Shown here: positions 36,201 to 39,200 of the stretch, piece after piece
How the letters are laid out: every line of letters begins with the position of its first letter
Numbering within the stretch: position 1 is the stretch's first letter
Assembly (NCBI RefSeq): GCF_947499945.1
Contig: NZ_CANMQD010000005.1
Coordinates: 1 to 64,000, forward strand
DNA length: 64,000 bases
Direction: 5' to 3'
Source: an uncultured Sulfitobacter sp.
GTDB taxonomy: Bacteria > Pseudomonadota > Alphaproteobacteria > Rhodobacterales > Rhodobacteraceae
Program-made: the position numbers and the translations under genes
The notes under the pieces: model-generated
Databases searched by the model: none
What the model was told of the DNA's origin: nothing
What the model saw: the letters and a program-made list of their open reading frames with translations, nothing else

Positions 36201-39171
36201 CCGTGTTGATATCTTCTTGGAAGAGGTTAACGATGCGCCTGTTATTGCAGAAATTGCGTTGTCTGGCGAAGAGGACGAAACCTTTAGCGCGACCATTGAT
36301 CCCGCGGCATTTAGCGATGCTGAAGGAGATGAAGTCACAGTGAACGTTCGCGGTCTGGATGGGCAGGACATGCCAGAATGGCTTTATTTCAATCCAATCA
36401 CTTGGACCTTCACCGGTCAGCCGCCTGCCAACTTCAACGGCAATGTAGTGCTTGAGATCGTCGCGGGTGACGGTACCAATGAAACAGTCAGTACAATTAC
36501 GCTGAATTTTGCGGCTGTGAATGATGCGCCGCAAATTGCAGAACAGATCGTGTTGTTGCCTTCTGACGAAGACGAGATGTTCTCTGTGACGCTTGATACC
36601 TCACTGTTCAGCGATACCGATGGTGATGAGCTTACGATTGATGTTCGCAGCGATGATGGCGGCCCGCTACCCGAGTGGCTCAACTTCTTTTCGGATACGG
36701 CAAGCCTATCTGGCCAACCACCGACGGATTTCAACGGAGACCTTGATGTTCTGGTTGTTGTCAGTGACGGCATTACCGAAACCACACAAGCGACCACGGT
36801 CAGTATTCAACCCGTGAACGATGCGCCCCAGATTCTAGAGCTTATATTGAAGCAAGGTATTGAGGATTCTGCGTATACCATGACGCTTGATCTGGCTGAT
36901 TTCACTGACGTGGACGGCGATACGCTGGTAGTTTCGGTATCAGGCATAGCCGGTGATCCATTGCCTGTTTGGCTAAGCTTTGACGCTGACACCCTGACAC
37001 TGGCAGGCCAACCACCTGAGCATTTCAACGGAGAGGTTCCTTTGGAAGTCACTGTTGGTGACGGCAGCGTTCTAACATCGAGGGTTATCTCGGTCACCGT
37101 GCAAGCGGTCAATGATGCGCCAACCGCGCAGGACGATGTCTTGGATGCTGGTGAAGCGACAACCTTCACCGTCAATAGTGCTGATTTGCTGGCCAACGAT
37201 ACAGACATTGACGGTGACGCACTGACGATTACGAATATCAGCAGTTTAGCAGAGCTTCAGGCCGCGATTGATGACGATGGTAACATTGTAATCACACGTG
37301 ATCGCACATTAGAGGGGCGCGTCGCGCTCACTTATGCGGTCAGCGATGGCACACTGCAGAGCACCGCAATTCTTAATATTGATCTGGTGCGCGCGAATAC
37401 AGCACCAACGATTGCATCACTGGGCGATTTGACCGCAACTGAGGACACGGCAGTGAACCTGTACATTCCAGCAGGGGCGGTAACAGACGATGACGGCGAT
37501 GCGCTTTCCGTGACTGTAACGCGGGTTGGCGGCATTACATTGCCTGAATGGTTGAGTTTTAGTCCCGAAAACCTCCAGTTGACTGGGCAACCGCCATTGA
37601 ACTTTACCGGCCGGATTGAACTGGAGTTGACGGCAACTGACGGTGAGCTTTCAACAACCCGCGGGTTCGATCTGGTTGTCGATGCGGTCAACGATTCACC
37701 AACACTTCAGGCACCGTTGTCTGATCGTTTGGCAACGGAAGACACCGCATTCTCGATCACCCTTCAACAGGGTATCTATAACGATGTTGATGGCGACGAT
37801 CTGACTTTCGCTCTGACGCAAAACGATGGCAGTGCTGTCCCGGCGTGGATCAGCTTTGACGCACAAACTCTGACCTTGACTGGCACACCGCCAGCAGACT
37901 TCTTTGGTGATTTGCCATTGAGGTTGGCAATCACAGATGGGATCGAAACCATCAGCGATGATTTCCGTTTGATCGTACAGGGCACACCAGATGCGCCTAT
38001 CGTTGCCAATCAAATAAGCGACATTACGCAAGATGATGCAGGTGCTGTTTTGCAGGCGGGTTCGCCATTTATTGTTACATTGCCAGAGGACACCTTTAGC
38101 GACGCGGATGGCGATGCGTTGCTCTTTACCGCGACATTGTCCGATGGAAACGCACTGCCGACATGGCTAAGTTTTGATGGCGAGCGCTTGTCCGGAACTG
38201 CTCCGCTTACAGCAGCGGGTTCCTACGAAATTGCATTGAGTGGAACTGATGGTCAGGAGACTGTGACTGAAATATTCGGGTTTGAAATCGCTGTTGGGAC
38301 CAACACTGCGCCGACGGCAAATGAGGATACTTTTACCACTTCGGTTGTTTCACCTTTGGTCATCAACAAGGCAGCCTTGCTACTTAATGATATCGACCCT
38401 GAGGGTGATGAACTGGATGTCATCGCCGTTTCAGGTGCAACACATGGTACTGTTACCCTTGAAGATGACGTGGTGCGTTATGTGGCCGACTTTGACCACG
38501 AAGGGCTGGATCAGTTCACATACACAGTGAGCGATGGGCAAAATACTTCTCAAGCGACAGTATCAGTTACGGTAAGTAGCACTTACGATTCAGTGACCGA
38601 AGGGGATGACGGTACGGATGTGCTTGTTGGCGGCGGTTCTGATGATTTGTTGTCAGGCGGCGATGGGAATGACGTGCTGGCTGCTGGTCTTGGCTCTGAC
38701 GCGCTGTTTGGCGGAACGGGCAACGACGTCTTGTTTGGGGGCCGCGGCAGCGATCTTGTTTCTGGCGGCAGCGGTAATGACATCGTCTTTGGCGGTAGAG
38801 GTGCAGATACGATCACAGGCGGCGCTGGCGACGACGTTATCTATGCCGGTAGAGGCAATGATGATATCGCTGGCGGTAAAGGCAACGATATTTTGTTTGG
38901 AGGGCGGGACACAGATACCTTCCGCTTTGGCAGTGGCGATGGCCAAGACCGTATCTATGGGTTTGAGCCTACACGCAGCGGGCGCCGTGGCGAAATTCAG
39001 GGCGACCGGATTTCAATTAACGTCGACGGTGTGGAAAGCTATGAGAGTTTGATGGCTGTAGCGCAGCAGACAAGCGGTGGTGTGCTGTTTGACCTTGGCG
39101 GCGGCGACGAAATTTTCCTCGTAGGAACCAGACTTGCTTCGCTGGACCAAGATCAGTTTACCTTCTATTGA
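12256..39171 (+). CDS. Giant type I-secreted RTX/cadherin-repeat protein with AHH nuclease and serralysin domains (8971 aa)
   Basis: Single uninterrupted frame of 26.9 kb, product roughly 0.95 MDa. Domain order by residue: AHH-type nuclease 37-135; hydrophobic segments 271-289 and 343-387; acidic linker 420-474; RTX-like blocks 521-565 and 798-918; EF-hand-rich 'DLDGDGIET' domain 1159-1285; about 20 degenerate RTX-related repeats 1836-4855; tandem-95 cadherin-like repeats 4857-5539; RTX block 5546-5935; more cadherin-like repeats 6024-6890; serralysin-type metalloprotease 6892-7340; tandem-95 then dystroglycan-type repeats to about 8778; C-terminal RTX nonapeptides and secretion region to 8971. 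It lacks an N-terminal signal peptide, as expected for type I export. It is almost free of cysteine. The start overlaps the DUF1963 stop and the T1SS genes follow directly. The likely role is a surface-attached or released toxin/adhesin. Nuclease and protease activities are inferred from motifs. Confidence 0.93.
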   Translation: MANVFDRIGGTDSGFGVWRAGVISNANPGNLSGVQGQAHHVIPQSVFSGSVVTAMNLAYRSRAAGGNGEDFDVNDLRNMIFLPNNGEFAAASRLAVHNGAGGGLHPVYTQRLDSTTSNLASKFQTAHNNIRNGDEKKSNERSISKAFERYVKEIQDNTKFFLRKPLPSPLEFFLSYSDPALHEKIGYSQTEGVAIDESAKAAMLAYVVGTMPLGVQLHGIINFKVNYDDENEKDRRGDEGEAKSIRLSSFFRGKIKDSLEEFVKAYQGKKGPIFLGTVALQLISIYQIVRDVVPDEGQLEEILGATNEQVWEMITDAIEDLEVPGLPDLSDIRSLAEQMLSDPLLIADILGRLLIPGWGWVGTIYEIIDNFMFIKQTLELAAYVFDDPDSIFGAAIGALNDLLDNLIEKAERWLGLELDVEEETVTDSNEVEETQSDISEVEEGLDPIDEKVREEEEEVGPDAEDILPDESEYMGAIFVPSEMDTGVGINASVHSYLDVVGTERRKLYKEDPGDITPDLRGNFAVFGTDHDDTLMGGLNDDAIVGKLGDDAIFASMGNDYLIGGGQSEEGVGDSLTYLLDSISYIDGQGEERQDTLTELSLELGGSEGLIKALKIFANNAAGVDLMSGIESIQLSSGTNKITFKADDTEFLSVLRLIDGTQVDEKKHTQDGVPEVLVASNGGNWAEAVPAYRDTELEFKEFKPSDDDGDHEDEEEVKIKIEGSGGITGISIFDGDGFVTNAEFKDAVTRDDFEDLEQEDIQSKAQKWADTQALPEGADSATADPKSDDAFIQVSNLYASIEGGDDDETFWSVDDNKRKIEGKDGDDVIMLGEERSYDDVQKDGKSEALGGDGDDLIIVKGAGVEGRGGDGDDVLVGLAYGEDKSKELLIDGGDGDDVVHGLGGDAITTIGGKGRDWIYNTSGGGNIYGDNYLGNGGGKGLAGSENSDKIWFSPGVTMWDPADNDVLQYMGKPLVGGAQNLPFGAWTIVVDSIVAVSSLATFRSPIYHDYFMPHIKYQQVGADFYVIDRLKEASGKASGASESWGGDAPSSSASMRFKNFEQEKTLWSAGFRKNGQEDLDAAWNVFQAVFAGQGFNPEAAGDMGMLFKNSNPGLDIFSWIPGFPGGLLRYLPIFEHIQTLAGATSLRGKALKWDEGVDPLIFDLDGDGIETEAIGEVEVYFDLDGDLFAERTGWLGEDDGFLVLDEDKDGIIYDISEMFGGVGASGFAELAEHDDNFDGVITIDDEVFTELQIWRDRNQDGVTDEGELLGLDEWGIASIDVNGTSMGDFVMPSGTQLLREGTFTFEDGRTNLVYDAVFDLNQTITTFRGEIGLLEAPVIESRGYGNLVNLEIAMANDRELAEVADAAAQGMTTPDMRTLRGQAGETLGLWSFAQSGTRELTPVQLSDAGGESVLVDRAIWVEDAQGGYWTLHSGAVVTDTDGVSIDRPTMADVLGQGDGWQVTQAFSPGSRAVPLTARDEIPYLVQVTDGVATVLDWGVKQENGAWALASGAPVLDENDALVVASTIQDILAMDAGAGQEWREEVFNHNPLADLPVEEIGVRTIDGHVVDYTVEVTDGFGTFYVWARNVDRALELQAKYGTAREFNLRNFEVDFDTLDEVNSTDDSEVRVELLTPAQFNFALNFSGFSFQPQMLSATIEPATGVLSYTVSPEEDTGVAGPGGYVSGIKGVIDLLGEVLPQYISAANAFAVRMAFQGGLSQFADGLEYDPETDLYRPTSDRELAPVFDAIFDAMPATYNEAVEYLQGWSEVLAQVTPDYRPSPAGNDSGLSIRVDKAFLLQNLIPAWEAANSPLDLLAAVYAMQLDEDRFIMHGAEDTTATGTNGTDYFYLGAGDQSYLGASGEDVYFSGNTAGHDQIIDYDGGGRDDLRLTGTLPEDVSFTRDGQNLVITYDVPEGDPIKTITVVDHFLGDMNPIIKNGRRDSGVEQVVFGNGAVFDRFQIAMEVSVERDTNDVIIGSGSGDVLRGGKGSDVVRGAAGGDYYFYNLGDGQDVFGEETDFWNTASQAGIGPLEGGLDFVFFGEGITTNRLRYIREGDSDTIEIRFLDAEGEETGDSLTLEKQFFGIRNPLPGALGEFDPSLEFEFVAPFMIEQFVFDSGATLDIEQLMANVLADARTSGDDAIFGFINDNRLDGGAGDDVLRGLEGSDTYVFGRGYGEDLINDLDESFRLELFGPSVTDKLVFRDDLRWTDFDFIRDGATDTLRMMISGTDDGIVMTEFLRTLPLFGNDVNRIEEFYFADGTVWGWDKFVQHYVDIARTEGDDTIYGFNVADSIDGGAGNDRLEGQGGSDIYYFRANEGTDTISDWGGYDRVVLENISSDEITFSRTSEDLVITIDAAGEQLVLEGQYVRAEQQRWAVESLIFTDRTVDFTDVNAEDIDLVGSSASETLTGSNFNERIDGRDGNDLLIGRDGGDIYVFDVGYGQDIIEDQREKSRWKDLRYVNDPVFDTVEFGGDINRDNISFARLQDDLVITIDGRPDSLTIRNQFQKGGWGVELFKFYDGSTMTIREAVQDIDIEGGNFGDNVLVGISGQENILDGRQGDDILRGANLADSYAFGVEYDQDRIEEVTDNGTLDRVVFGATVDPDALILRRDGDDLIIDLGNGADVLTIVDGLGSHTVERFEFAGGVAWTLEELRDRMLIGTDNNDVIIGFASRDDVLEGKAGSDALEGRTGNDEYRWGYTDGHDSVAETGGIDKVVFGAGIERKDVDFATLNGDLIVTLTGTGETLVILQGASEAQNVWVEHFEFEDGSTYTRDDVLRLVLQKETNADMDIIDARDDISGLGIVPGPGFDAVQLDENTSLTFYQGDGVDRVTPNWRSTFAEINFADYTSSEVEIRVTSINGSDLAISFPETGDQVILVGGRTRTTLPTINFSDGVSWGREELFAALVERAQTDGDDVIYGSALADIIEGGKGDDDIQGAGGNDTYLFSRGDGKDVIADTGGGNTLKVSGYLSSEVYIRLPITDAATSNWDASGRSELILTFEGTDDEIVLRYDNDRSGVDWVEFSDGTVLSRDEMRGLAGNVGTEAADELIGTSDDDAIEGGLGNDTMLGGDGYDTYIIRRGDGRDVIDEGGSSSSSRYDYNTLYLPDHSSAEVKVVQPSLASSLDVYLDLGGGQLVMLEAALSSFSPRVRSIRFGDGTNWSEEEIARRVNTGYTQMPPAEVIGSSDRDTIESTSASEFLDGGANSDLYIFERGDGQDRIADYVSSYETSTLRLAGYQVSEAKFSISENEDSDLILDFEGTDDRLIIDGSYRTVLDTGRQTIKTFTFDDLSLSIDEVVEQLIADQSTTGDDSIKATTMVEEITPGLGDDTITGDLDGDIINFTRGDGRDVIDADAYDGAATLRLFGYIAEDVIVTRSGYYEDSYVLSFVGTEDSITIRGVDREYANPLVGIEFNNGLTWSNSDLEARAVDGVTSLDLAAAQVDVDESSNIATDGNDTINGEGTNDVFEGGVGDDLYLPDAPTGPDDVNTIVFARGDGHDHMSFGGGGSVRLELTDIDPSDVRIMLHPVTPFFGTIVVEVIGTDDRIWIEDGEAGLTSILFGDGTEWLQADVAQNIEGYPSPAGAANEIEIDPSATIVDLPTGDDNVVYPYGQASGTQTLDIVYEKGDGHDIVNIFDFGPDSHNGPLRVVMSDVSHTEIQPWLRNELSAFDEGQQALVIEWGTQSDSVTIVGAVGGFDQTDVNEVEFADGTVFTVAALISMAEQAEITEQRSLTEFFDFTRDVHTGRFVVEAEEGLTDPDGGIGGPIGEFNGSDDGFEGSAGGFDDPFGDPFGNGVSGNIEVTLTGVDIADLTVSERGGRYILNVAARQSDGSDAAVIWLGTAQNLTNTTVDLVDSGTLLGGADLAAMLPPPLATSGDDVLAVGSAANLPVMVAGLEGDDIIISESSDTEFVYRRGDGNDFVYAATDFQYGPSSRLTLTGIEAEDVSLVVLGDALLVRIAQSAPDADDEGTIRFDSAIEINAPIGFQSKLTEISFDDGSFWSQSDIVAQFGGTDPQASYLGTADNDLVYKPEDDGVYELAGGDDIIITDRTQDVYVYNNGDGHDVIEDEGRGETDTLRLTDLDLDQLRFVFEGDDLVILIDENTTTGAITGSIRIIDAQRNADYTDNRIEIFAFSDGSTMEAAAIMQLALDMAATDGADWIKGTDLEEVFDGGLGDDTLEGMGADDRYIWRHGDGNDIILDTRASSADGGGDGGGPIDVGNVELAGEEGPDGPLGGDDDFPIGNVAQGNVLELENITESQVSFELTVEGLVVHVSESDVGIGNGGRLVVGGMITGRDFGYYGSTAGIDAVVMGDGTTITTEEIFSRILAEQATDGDDSLVGSGANDMLEGGRGEDLLAGESGSDTYIWRRGDGNDIISDGSGSYLDIDVLRLVGVNATDARLEIGFENHLDLVIDDSAVGTGDGATLLLMSSLYANTSSGIEEIIFADGTTWLREDFEQMAAATRASATPGDDRLVGTSVSDTMEGLEGEDRLLGGDGSDHYIYTRGDGADVIIDADDDEANTIEIRGYDADEVTFDRRGVEGTDLIIRLSRAGDEIVVVDALKDGVMALSTITLTQGDIVFDLAQITAVLAEGQTTDRDDIIIGSPNADTLSGGLGSDLISGGDGSDTYLFSKGDGDDRISDQGTDFGDVLRLNNLTPADLAFALRAGADSTDLALVFTEGRDRLILEDALLSPPTNYTGAKGVDQIVWGDGTIWDRAEMRAQSLDYAQTVGSEAVLGFVGDDVFSGSSGNDKLTGLDGSDTYIVSRGDGHDTIVETSSSFTFVDRVEFPDFVTSEVAVTRLFKGSETVILSFASDPDTSLTIVNALTDDGAGVEEFVFSDNVTWGISQLLQLLENNAPIATPDGYYTATEGAPLTLSAAELLRNDFDADNDDLSIIAVDGGANGFAELDAQGNVVFTADADFVGATQLTYTLSDGRNGQAEGTVDLRVRPEADAVDDSGFMVNEDGILTIAGERLLSNDAQGDRMIISQVKEATNGTVTLNSSGQVTFTPDENYYGPAGFTYLANTPEGGAAEARVTLTVTPENDAPFAVRDYGFRTLEDQAFLIATGRLLDNDSDIDGDRLRIVDVQSSTDLAVTLTDDGYVQVTPTLYFFGTGTFTYTVEDPSGARHSNTVSVYVEPVNNDPLLEADTATVAEDQIMILNTVDLLANDFDPDGDALTITGVSRITGVNAILLENGTIEVTPWANFNGQAAIRYFASDGQGGSGSADVTIDVSAVNDRPIARDDSHKDYATLSGTEDTYLEIPIALLLQNDVDVEGLALTFESVSDSDHGTVEIIDDIIRFTPDENFWGETHFNYLVTDPEGAPDDARVTLFFNNVADAPPVAGDDAFQIYEDTQLIIDPAWLLTNDTDIDDDPLSITGFRLPRAFHQDGLKELEGTLEFNDDGFIVYTPGLNQTDESGFFYTVTDGVSGTDQGFVDIQIIPVNDQPSAIDDTATTPLDVPMIIRISDLLLNDYDVDEEEVSFVGIDGTDVGSIEMSGLFAVLRVPQGFTGPVTIDYRITDAEGFEDVAQIVVTVAGGYARILNGTTLDDLIIGSPLGETVTGGEGNDTIETEDGDDFIYGDPGVDVINGGTGFDTISYENSNGRVSVDLRTRLMKGGDAEGDIIDNVEAVIGTIRNDEIYGTDNDNMLDGLAGRDTIEGRAGVDTIFGHEGDDVLIGGADADIIDGGEGSDLADYNLSTGAVQVSLSAGLASGGDAQGDILINIEHLKGSEFGDVLTGDAGANILSGMGGDDTIDGGDGDDILIGGRGADVIRGGAGIDIAAYTLSQTGVLVDLADGAAGGGDAAGDIFDGIEIVQGSFHADTIRGDEGDNILRGSGGADSIDGRDGHDIADYSNANSAITVDLATGTGSTGDAAGDILENVEEIRGSFWDDTILGSDADEVMDGYWGDDSLTGGAGSDGYRFGYDSGNDIVIETGTGLETDRILLQDGIFPKDLSVVREGDDMLLELERDEGFLIDTMRVVNHFIDEVQGIEEVVFADGTIWDRAMLDSLQRLGRFNAADDVYRFAVEDEVALINPASLIENDTSAEATGIELIAVGNAQLGTVLINEDGMIEFLGDQDHNGDAFFEYTVRDQFGRESSARVEVNISPVNDAPVGADDGPFQGVEDTLWRISIADLLANDFDVDGDDLTIDEVLTLYDLEGNRIDPLLAGLQNLPYINSGTNARIWLNNGAIGFGNLDPNDSFVELQFKKDHVGPAGFTYILSDEEGLTSTGQVIVNISPVNDAPRSGDDEYTIRLGLTEVLTVSELIANDYDIEDDAFTFVGLGDAVNGSIVFDSDTGVIQFTPNALGLATFTYDLVDERGAVGTITVELDVIPINDAPVARDDNGFTTIENEVLLIDPVDLLANDTDNTDPLDDVIILSALDRFAENGRVELNDDGMIVFTPRTDYNGDAGFLYEITDGNGGYDTAYVSVHITPSNKAPEVRDDLAFGYEDEVITVIPGEIFGNDLDAEGDVIFLETVSFLGIVTNDLTNRAPFEASYTLDAAMLDGATITATLSDGSALPDGLVFDAAVLSISGTRTDGITDAFDVTLRIESGPDSFEYTTSVSQGADLSTGLSLTPPMAVFDIADGAFSMNSGFGRRLPQWLEFDAETLELTQVAAAPVEDTDPIRLELRFTPMDETLQNGEVEFGRDGFSVEVWIDPQAPDLAAVNALFGNDPLFAAQGLYALPFDNATLSSETESGADLPEWLSFDAQTLAFEGTPPEVFVGTPAVRIDATGGALDFALLTELAVDDTINLTSLNGTTINNGGDRFTLITPDDFYGHIAVRYTARDDKDAVSEDSGIIVIDVRNTPEGPKAVDDMFEMFEGGQLIINIADIIGNDTDEEGNPLRLIGLDHGGSIEVTRGSISLIDGIDASFDMAAASPLVQAGYSPTPSDTQSGVEWAYFPPGGDAQSGLTLETIQEFLTHDANLFCGCSTCQDHIEELRSAIEKAELQGVGSFETIAELAEFIGDDYWGSNGQYYNVTDSGANAKDGVIRYNLSGYEADVDGISDGRKTLTREVFKLYEATMGLEFLEVADSTNADINFSDNDAGRAYARASVGLGGTISTSEINVAAEWSGGTSDYNDYTVVTLFHEIGHVLGLGHQGYYNGDATFGISQLFQNDSRQGSMMSYFSQSSNFNVTADFAMLQTPMSVDWLALDTLYASQGFGTSNAFTEDTTWGFGTTITSEVSDIWATWSDWADETASTLVDGGGHDTLDMSGYDDNSRIDLRPSDSGAIAPSFSNIGGLFGNLTISTGSIIEDAIGGAGHETFYGNAADNTLTGNAGQDTFYDSVGADSYIGGLDTDMVIFGGSLASYTYALFEGGLQVVGDAVDWVSDTVDFLSFVDRTLSWQALVAEVLPDEQPAPTIEVRTVAPATQAVFADALPTLTDGVYTAMLSDGTQLPYWMRIDRDTGALIGEVPFNVKTQLSIDVTVSDSVQSHTQTLSVQADGNDGATLIYTPEPEQNGSYNYSYFVTDDAHGIDIGTISVDITPVNDAPEAENDQFSVDEDSVLSLSPEALLANDTDIDGDALTLVSVGGAENGIVELVDGEIRFTPTPNYSGPAAFTYVVTDSTDGTDIGRVVVNVISTNIAPDAAADRFTGDEDVPITFTIADLMANDSDADGDAISFLRFVGGVENGRLFTLPNGEYQFVPDENFSGEGTLEYQITDGRLRSTGTVTFEIAPVNDGPILNSDAIIEGSEDEVITIDMATIIGNDVDVEGDSFEVISVSDPENGTITFDDGIATFTPRENYFGNAGFEYVVEDARGAQSTGVVTIRLLPENDLPFAVADTLSDMLEDTVIEINPADLLLNDIDGDGDALSVLGIWELKTFTFGGLDFLSRSSALERLENGNFVFAPDADAFGTQQFEYEITDGKGVPVTGTISLNVIGTPDDPRPQYDRYEGVEDEVITLLISDLMSNDYDPDQSGIIFSTTTNLDGVSIVNDGLGRLIITPDANRNGTVGFDYGVTNGIGATGSARVDIFLEEVNDAPVIAEIALSGEEDETFSATIDPAAFSDAEGDEVTVNVRGLDGQDMPEWLYFNPITWTFTGQPPANFNGNVVLEIVAGDGTNETVSTITLNFAAVNDAPQIAEQIVLLPSDEDEMFSVTLDTSLFSDTDGDELTIDVRSDDGGPLPEWLNFFSDTASLSGQPPTDFNGDLDVLVVVSDGITETTQATTVSIQPVNDAPQILELILKQGIEDSAYTMTLDLADFTDVDGDTLVVSVSGIAGDPLPVWLSFDADTLTLAGQPPEHFNGEVPLEVTVGDGSVLTSRVISVTVQAVNDAPTAQDDVLDAGEATTFTVNSADLLANDTDIDGDALTITNISSLAELQAAIDDDGNIVITRDRTLEGRVALTYAVSDGTLQSTAILNIDLVRANTAPTIASLGDLTATEDTAVNLYIPAGAVTDDDGDALSVTVTRVGGITLPEWLSFSPENLQLTGQPPLNFTGRIELELTATDGELSTTRGFDLVVDAVNDSPTLQAPLSDRLATEDTAFSITLQQGIYNDVDGDDLTFALTQNDGSAVPAWISFDAQTLTLTGTPPADFFGDLPLRLAITDGIETISDDFRLIVQGTPDAPIVANQISDITQDDAGAVLQAGSPFIVTLPEDTFSDADGDALLFTATLSDGNALPTWLSFDGERLSGTAPLTAAGSYEIALSGTDGQETVTEIFGFEIAVGTNTAPTANEDTFTTSVVSPLVINKAALLLNDIDPEGDELDVIAVSGATHGTVTLEDDVVRYVADFDHEGLDQFTYTVSDGQNTSQATVSVTVSSTYDSVTEGDDGTDVLVGGGSDDLLSGGDGNDVLAAGLGSDALFGGTGNDVLFGGRGSDLVSGGSGNDIVFGGRGADTITGGAGDDVIYAGRGNDDIAGGKGNDILFGGRDTDTFRFGSGDGQDRIYGFEPTRSGRRGEIQGDRISINVDGVESYESLMAVAQQTSGGVLFDLGGGDEIFLVGTRLASLDQDQFTFY
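12361..12660 (+). other. AHH-type (HNH/Endo VII superfamily) nuclease domain at the N-terminus of the giant protein
   Basis: Residues 37-135 of the giant protein carry the family signature: A38-H39-H40 in QAHHVIPQ, then RNMIFLPNN (N78, L82, P83, N84), then HNGAGGGLHPVY with H97, H105 and P106. This is the order expected in AHH nucleases: AHH, N..xLP, H..HP.Y. AHH domains normally form the C-terminal warhead of contact-dependent or type VI toxins. N-terminal placement on a type I substrate parallels the adenylate cyclase of CyaA. Confidence 0.75.
13816..15010 (+). repeat. First RTX-like calcium-binding blocks of the giant protein
   Basis: Residues 521-565 (for example GNDYLIGGG, NDDAIVGKLGDDA) and 798-918 (DGDDVIMLG, GGDGDDLIIV, GGDGDDVLVG, GGDGDDVVHG) are degenerate GGxGxDxUx nonapeptides, expected to form calcium-loaded parallel beta rolls after secretion. 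The intervening region 566-797 has no repeats I can name. Confidence 0.75.
15724..16116 (+). other. EF-hand-rich domain of the giant protein
   Basis: Residues about 1157-1287 contain serial DxDxDG loops: DLDGDGIET, DLDGDLFAERTGW, DEDKDGIIYD, DDNFDGVIT, DRNQDGVTDE. 'DLDGDGIET...FAERTGW...DGxLxLDxDxDGxI' is a recurrent module of large RTX proteins, probably a calcium-stabilised fold. Confidence 0.75.
17760..26820 (+). repeat. Array of about 20 haemolysin-type calcium-binding-related repeats
   Basis: Residues 1836-4855. Each unit of about 140 residues has a short RTX pair (GGxGDDxLxG), a 'DTYxFxRGDGxDxI' strand, a hydrophobic 'LxLxG.....V.....' core, and ends 'I.FxDGTxW....L'. I count about 20 copies from the GDG-containing strand (for example DTYLFSRGDGKDVI, DLYIFERGDGQDRI, DTYIWRRGDGNDII, DTYLFSKGDGDDRI). 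DNA-level identity between copies is low, so this is an old expansion rather than a recent duplication. Confidence 0.8.
26823..32900 (+). repeat. Tandem-95/cadherin-like repeats with an internal RTX block
   Basis: Residues 4857-6882. Units of 90-110 residues follow 'NDAPxAxDDxxxxxEDxxxxIxxxxLLxNDxDxDGDxLxI ... GxVxxxxDGxxxFTPxxxFxGxxxFxYxxxDxxG': tandem-95 repeats related to cadherin/VCBS modules and typical of large surface adhesins. Nucleotides 28890-30060 (residues 5546-5935) interrupt the array with clean RTX nonapeptides and an M10-C-like 'DTISYENSNGRVSVDL' motif repeated about four times. Confidence 0.8.
32930..34275 (+). other. Serralysin-type (M10B) zinc metalloprotease domain inside the giant protein
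   Basis: Residues 6892-7340. The zinc site HEIGHVLGLGH spans H7098 to H7108 (H7098, E7099, H7102, H7108), the full metzincin HExxHxxGxxH. A Met-turn SMMSYF follows about 35 residues later. 'TPMSVDWLALDTLYASQGF' and 'GGHDTLDMSGYDDNSRIDLRP...GSIIEDAIGGAGHETFYGN' match the serralysin C-terminal calcium-binding domain. All catalytic residues are intact, so proteolytic activity is expected. C6937, C6939 and C6942 (CGCSTC) precede the domain. Confidence 0.85.
34633..38585 (+). repeat. Second tandem-95 array followed by dystroglycan-type cadherin repeats
   Basis: Residues 7460-8777. Four or five tandem-95 units are followed by at least six CADG/He_PIG-like units with the pattern 'EDxxFxxxLxxxxFxDxDGDxLxxxxxxxDGxxLPxWLxFxxxTxxLxGxPPxxFxGxxxLxxxxxDG'. 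Such domains are extracellular beta sandwiches used as stalks in large adhesins. Confidence 0.78.
38590..39171 (+). repeat. C-terminal RTX nonapeptides and type I secretion signal region
   Basis: Residues 8779-8971. About a dozen consecutive GGxGxDxLx nonapeptides (GGSDDLLS, GGDGNDVLA, GGTGNDVLF, GGSGNDIVF, GGAGDDVIY and so on) end in 'DTFRFGSGDGQDRIYGFEP'. A final segment of about 60 residues finishes with hydrophobic DQDQFTFY, a composition typical of uncleaved C-terminal type I signals. Confidence 0.85.
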
Positions 39172-39200
39172 ACCTTGGAACACTAGCGATAGGTTGGCCC

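Noticed and set aside
38600..38940. Regularly spaced similar DNA units resembling a CRISPR or tandem-repeat array
   Set aside because: The period is 27 bases in frame and encodes RTX nonapeptides; there are no constant repeats with unique spacers.
12256..39171. Numerous antisense and shifted open frames of 60-320 codons within the giant gene
   Set aside because: They mirror the strongly biased Asp/Gly codon pattern of the real gene, have no ribosome-binding sites or domains, and are best explained as shadow frames.
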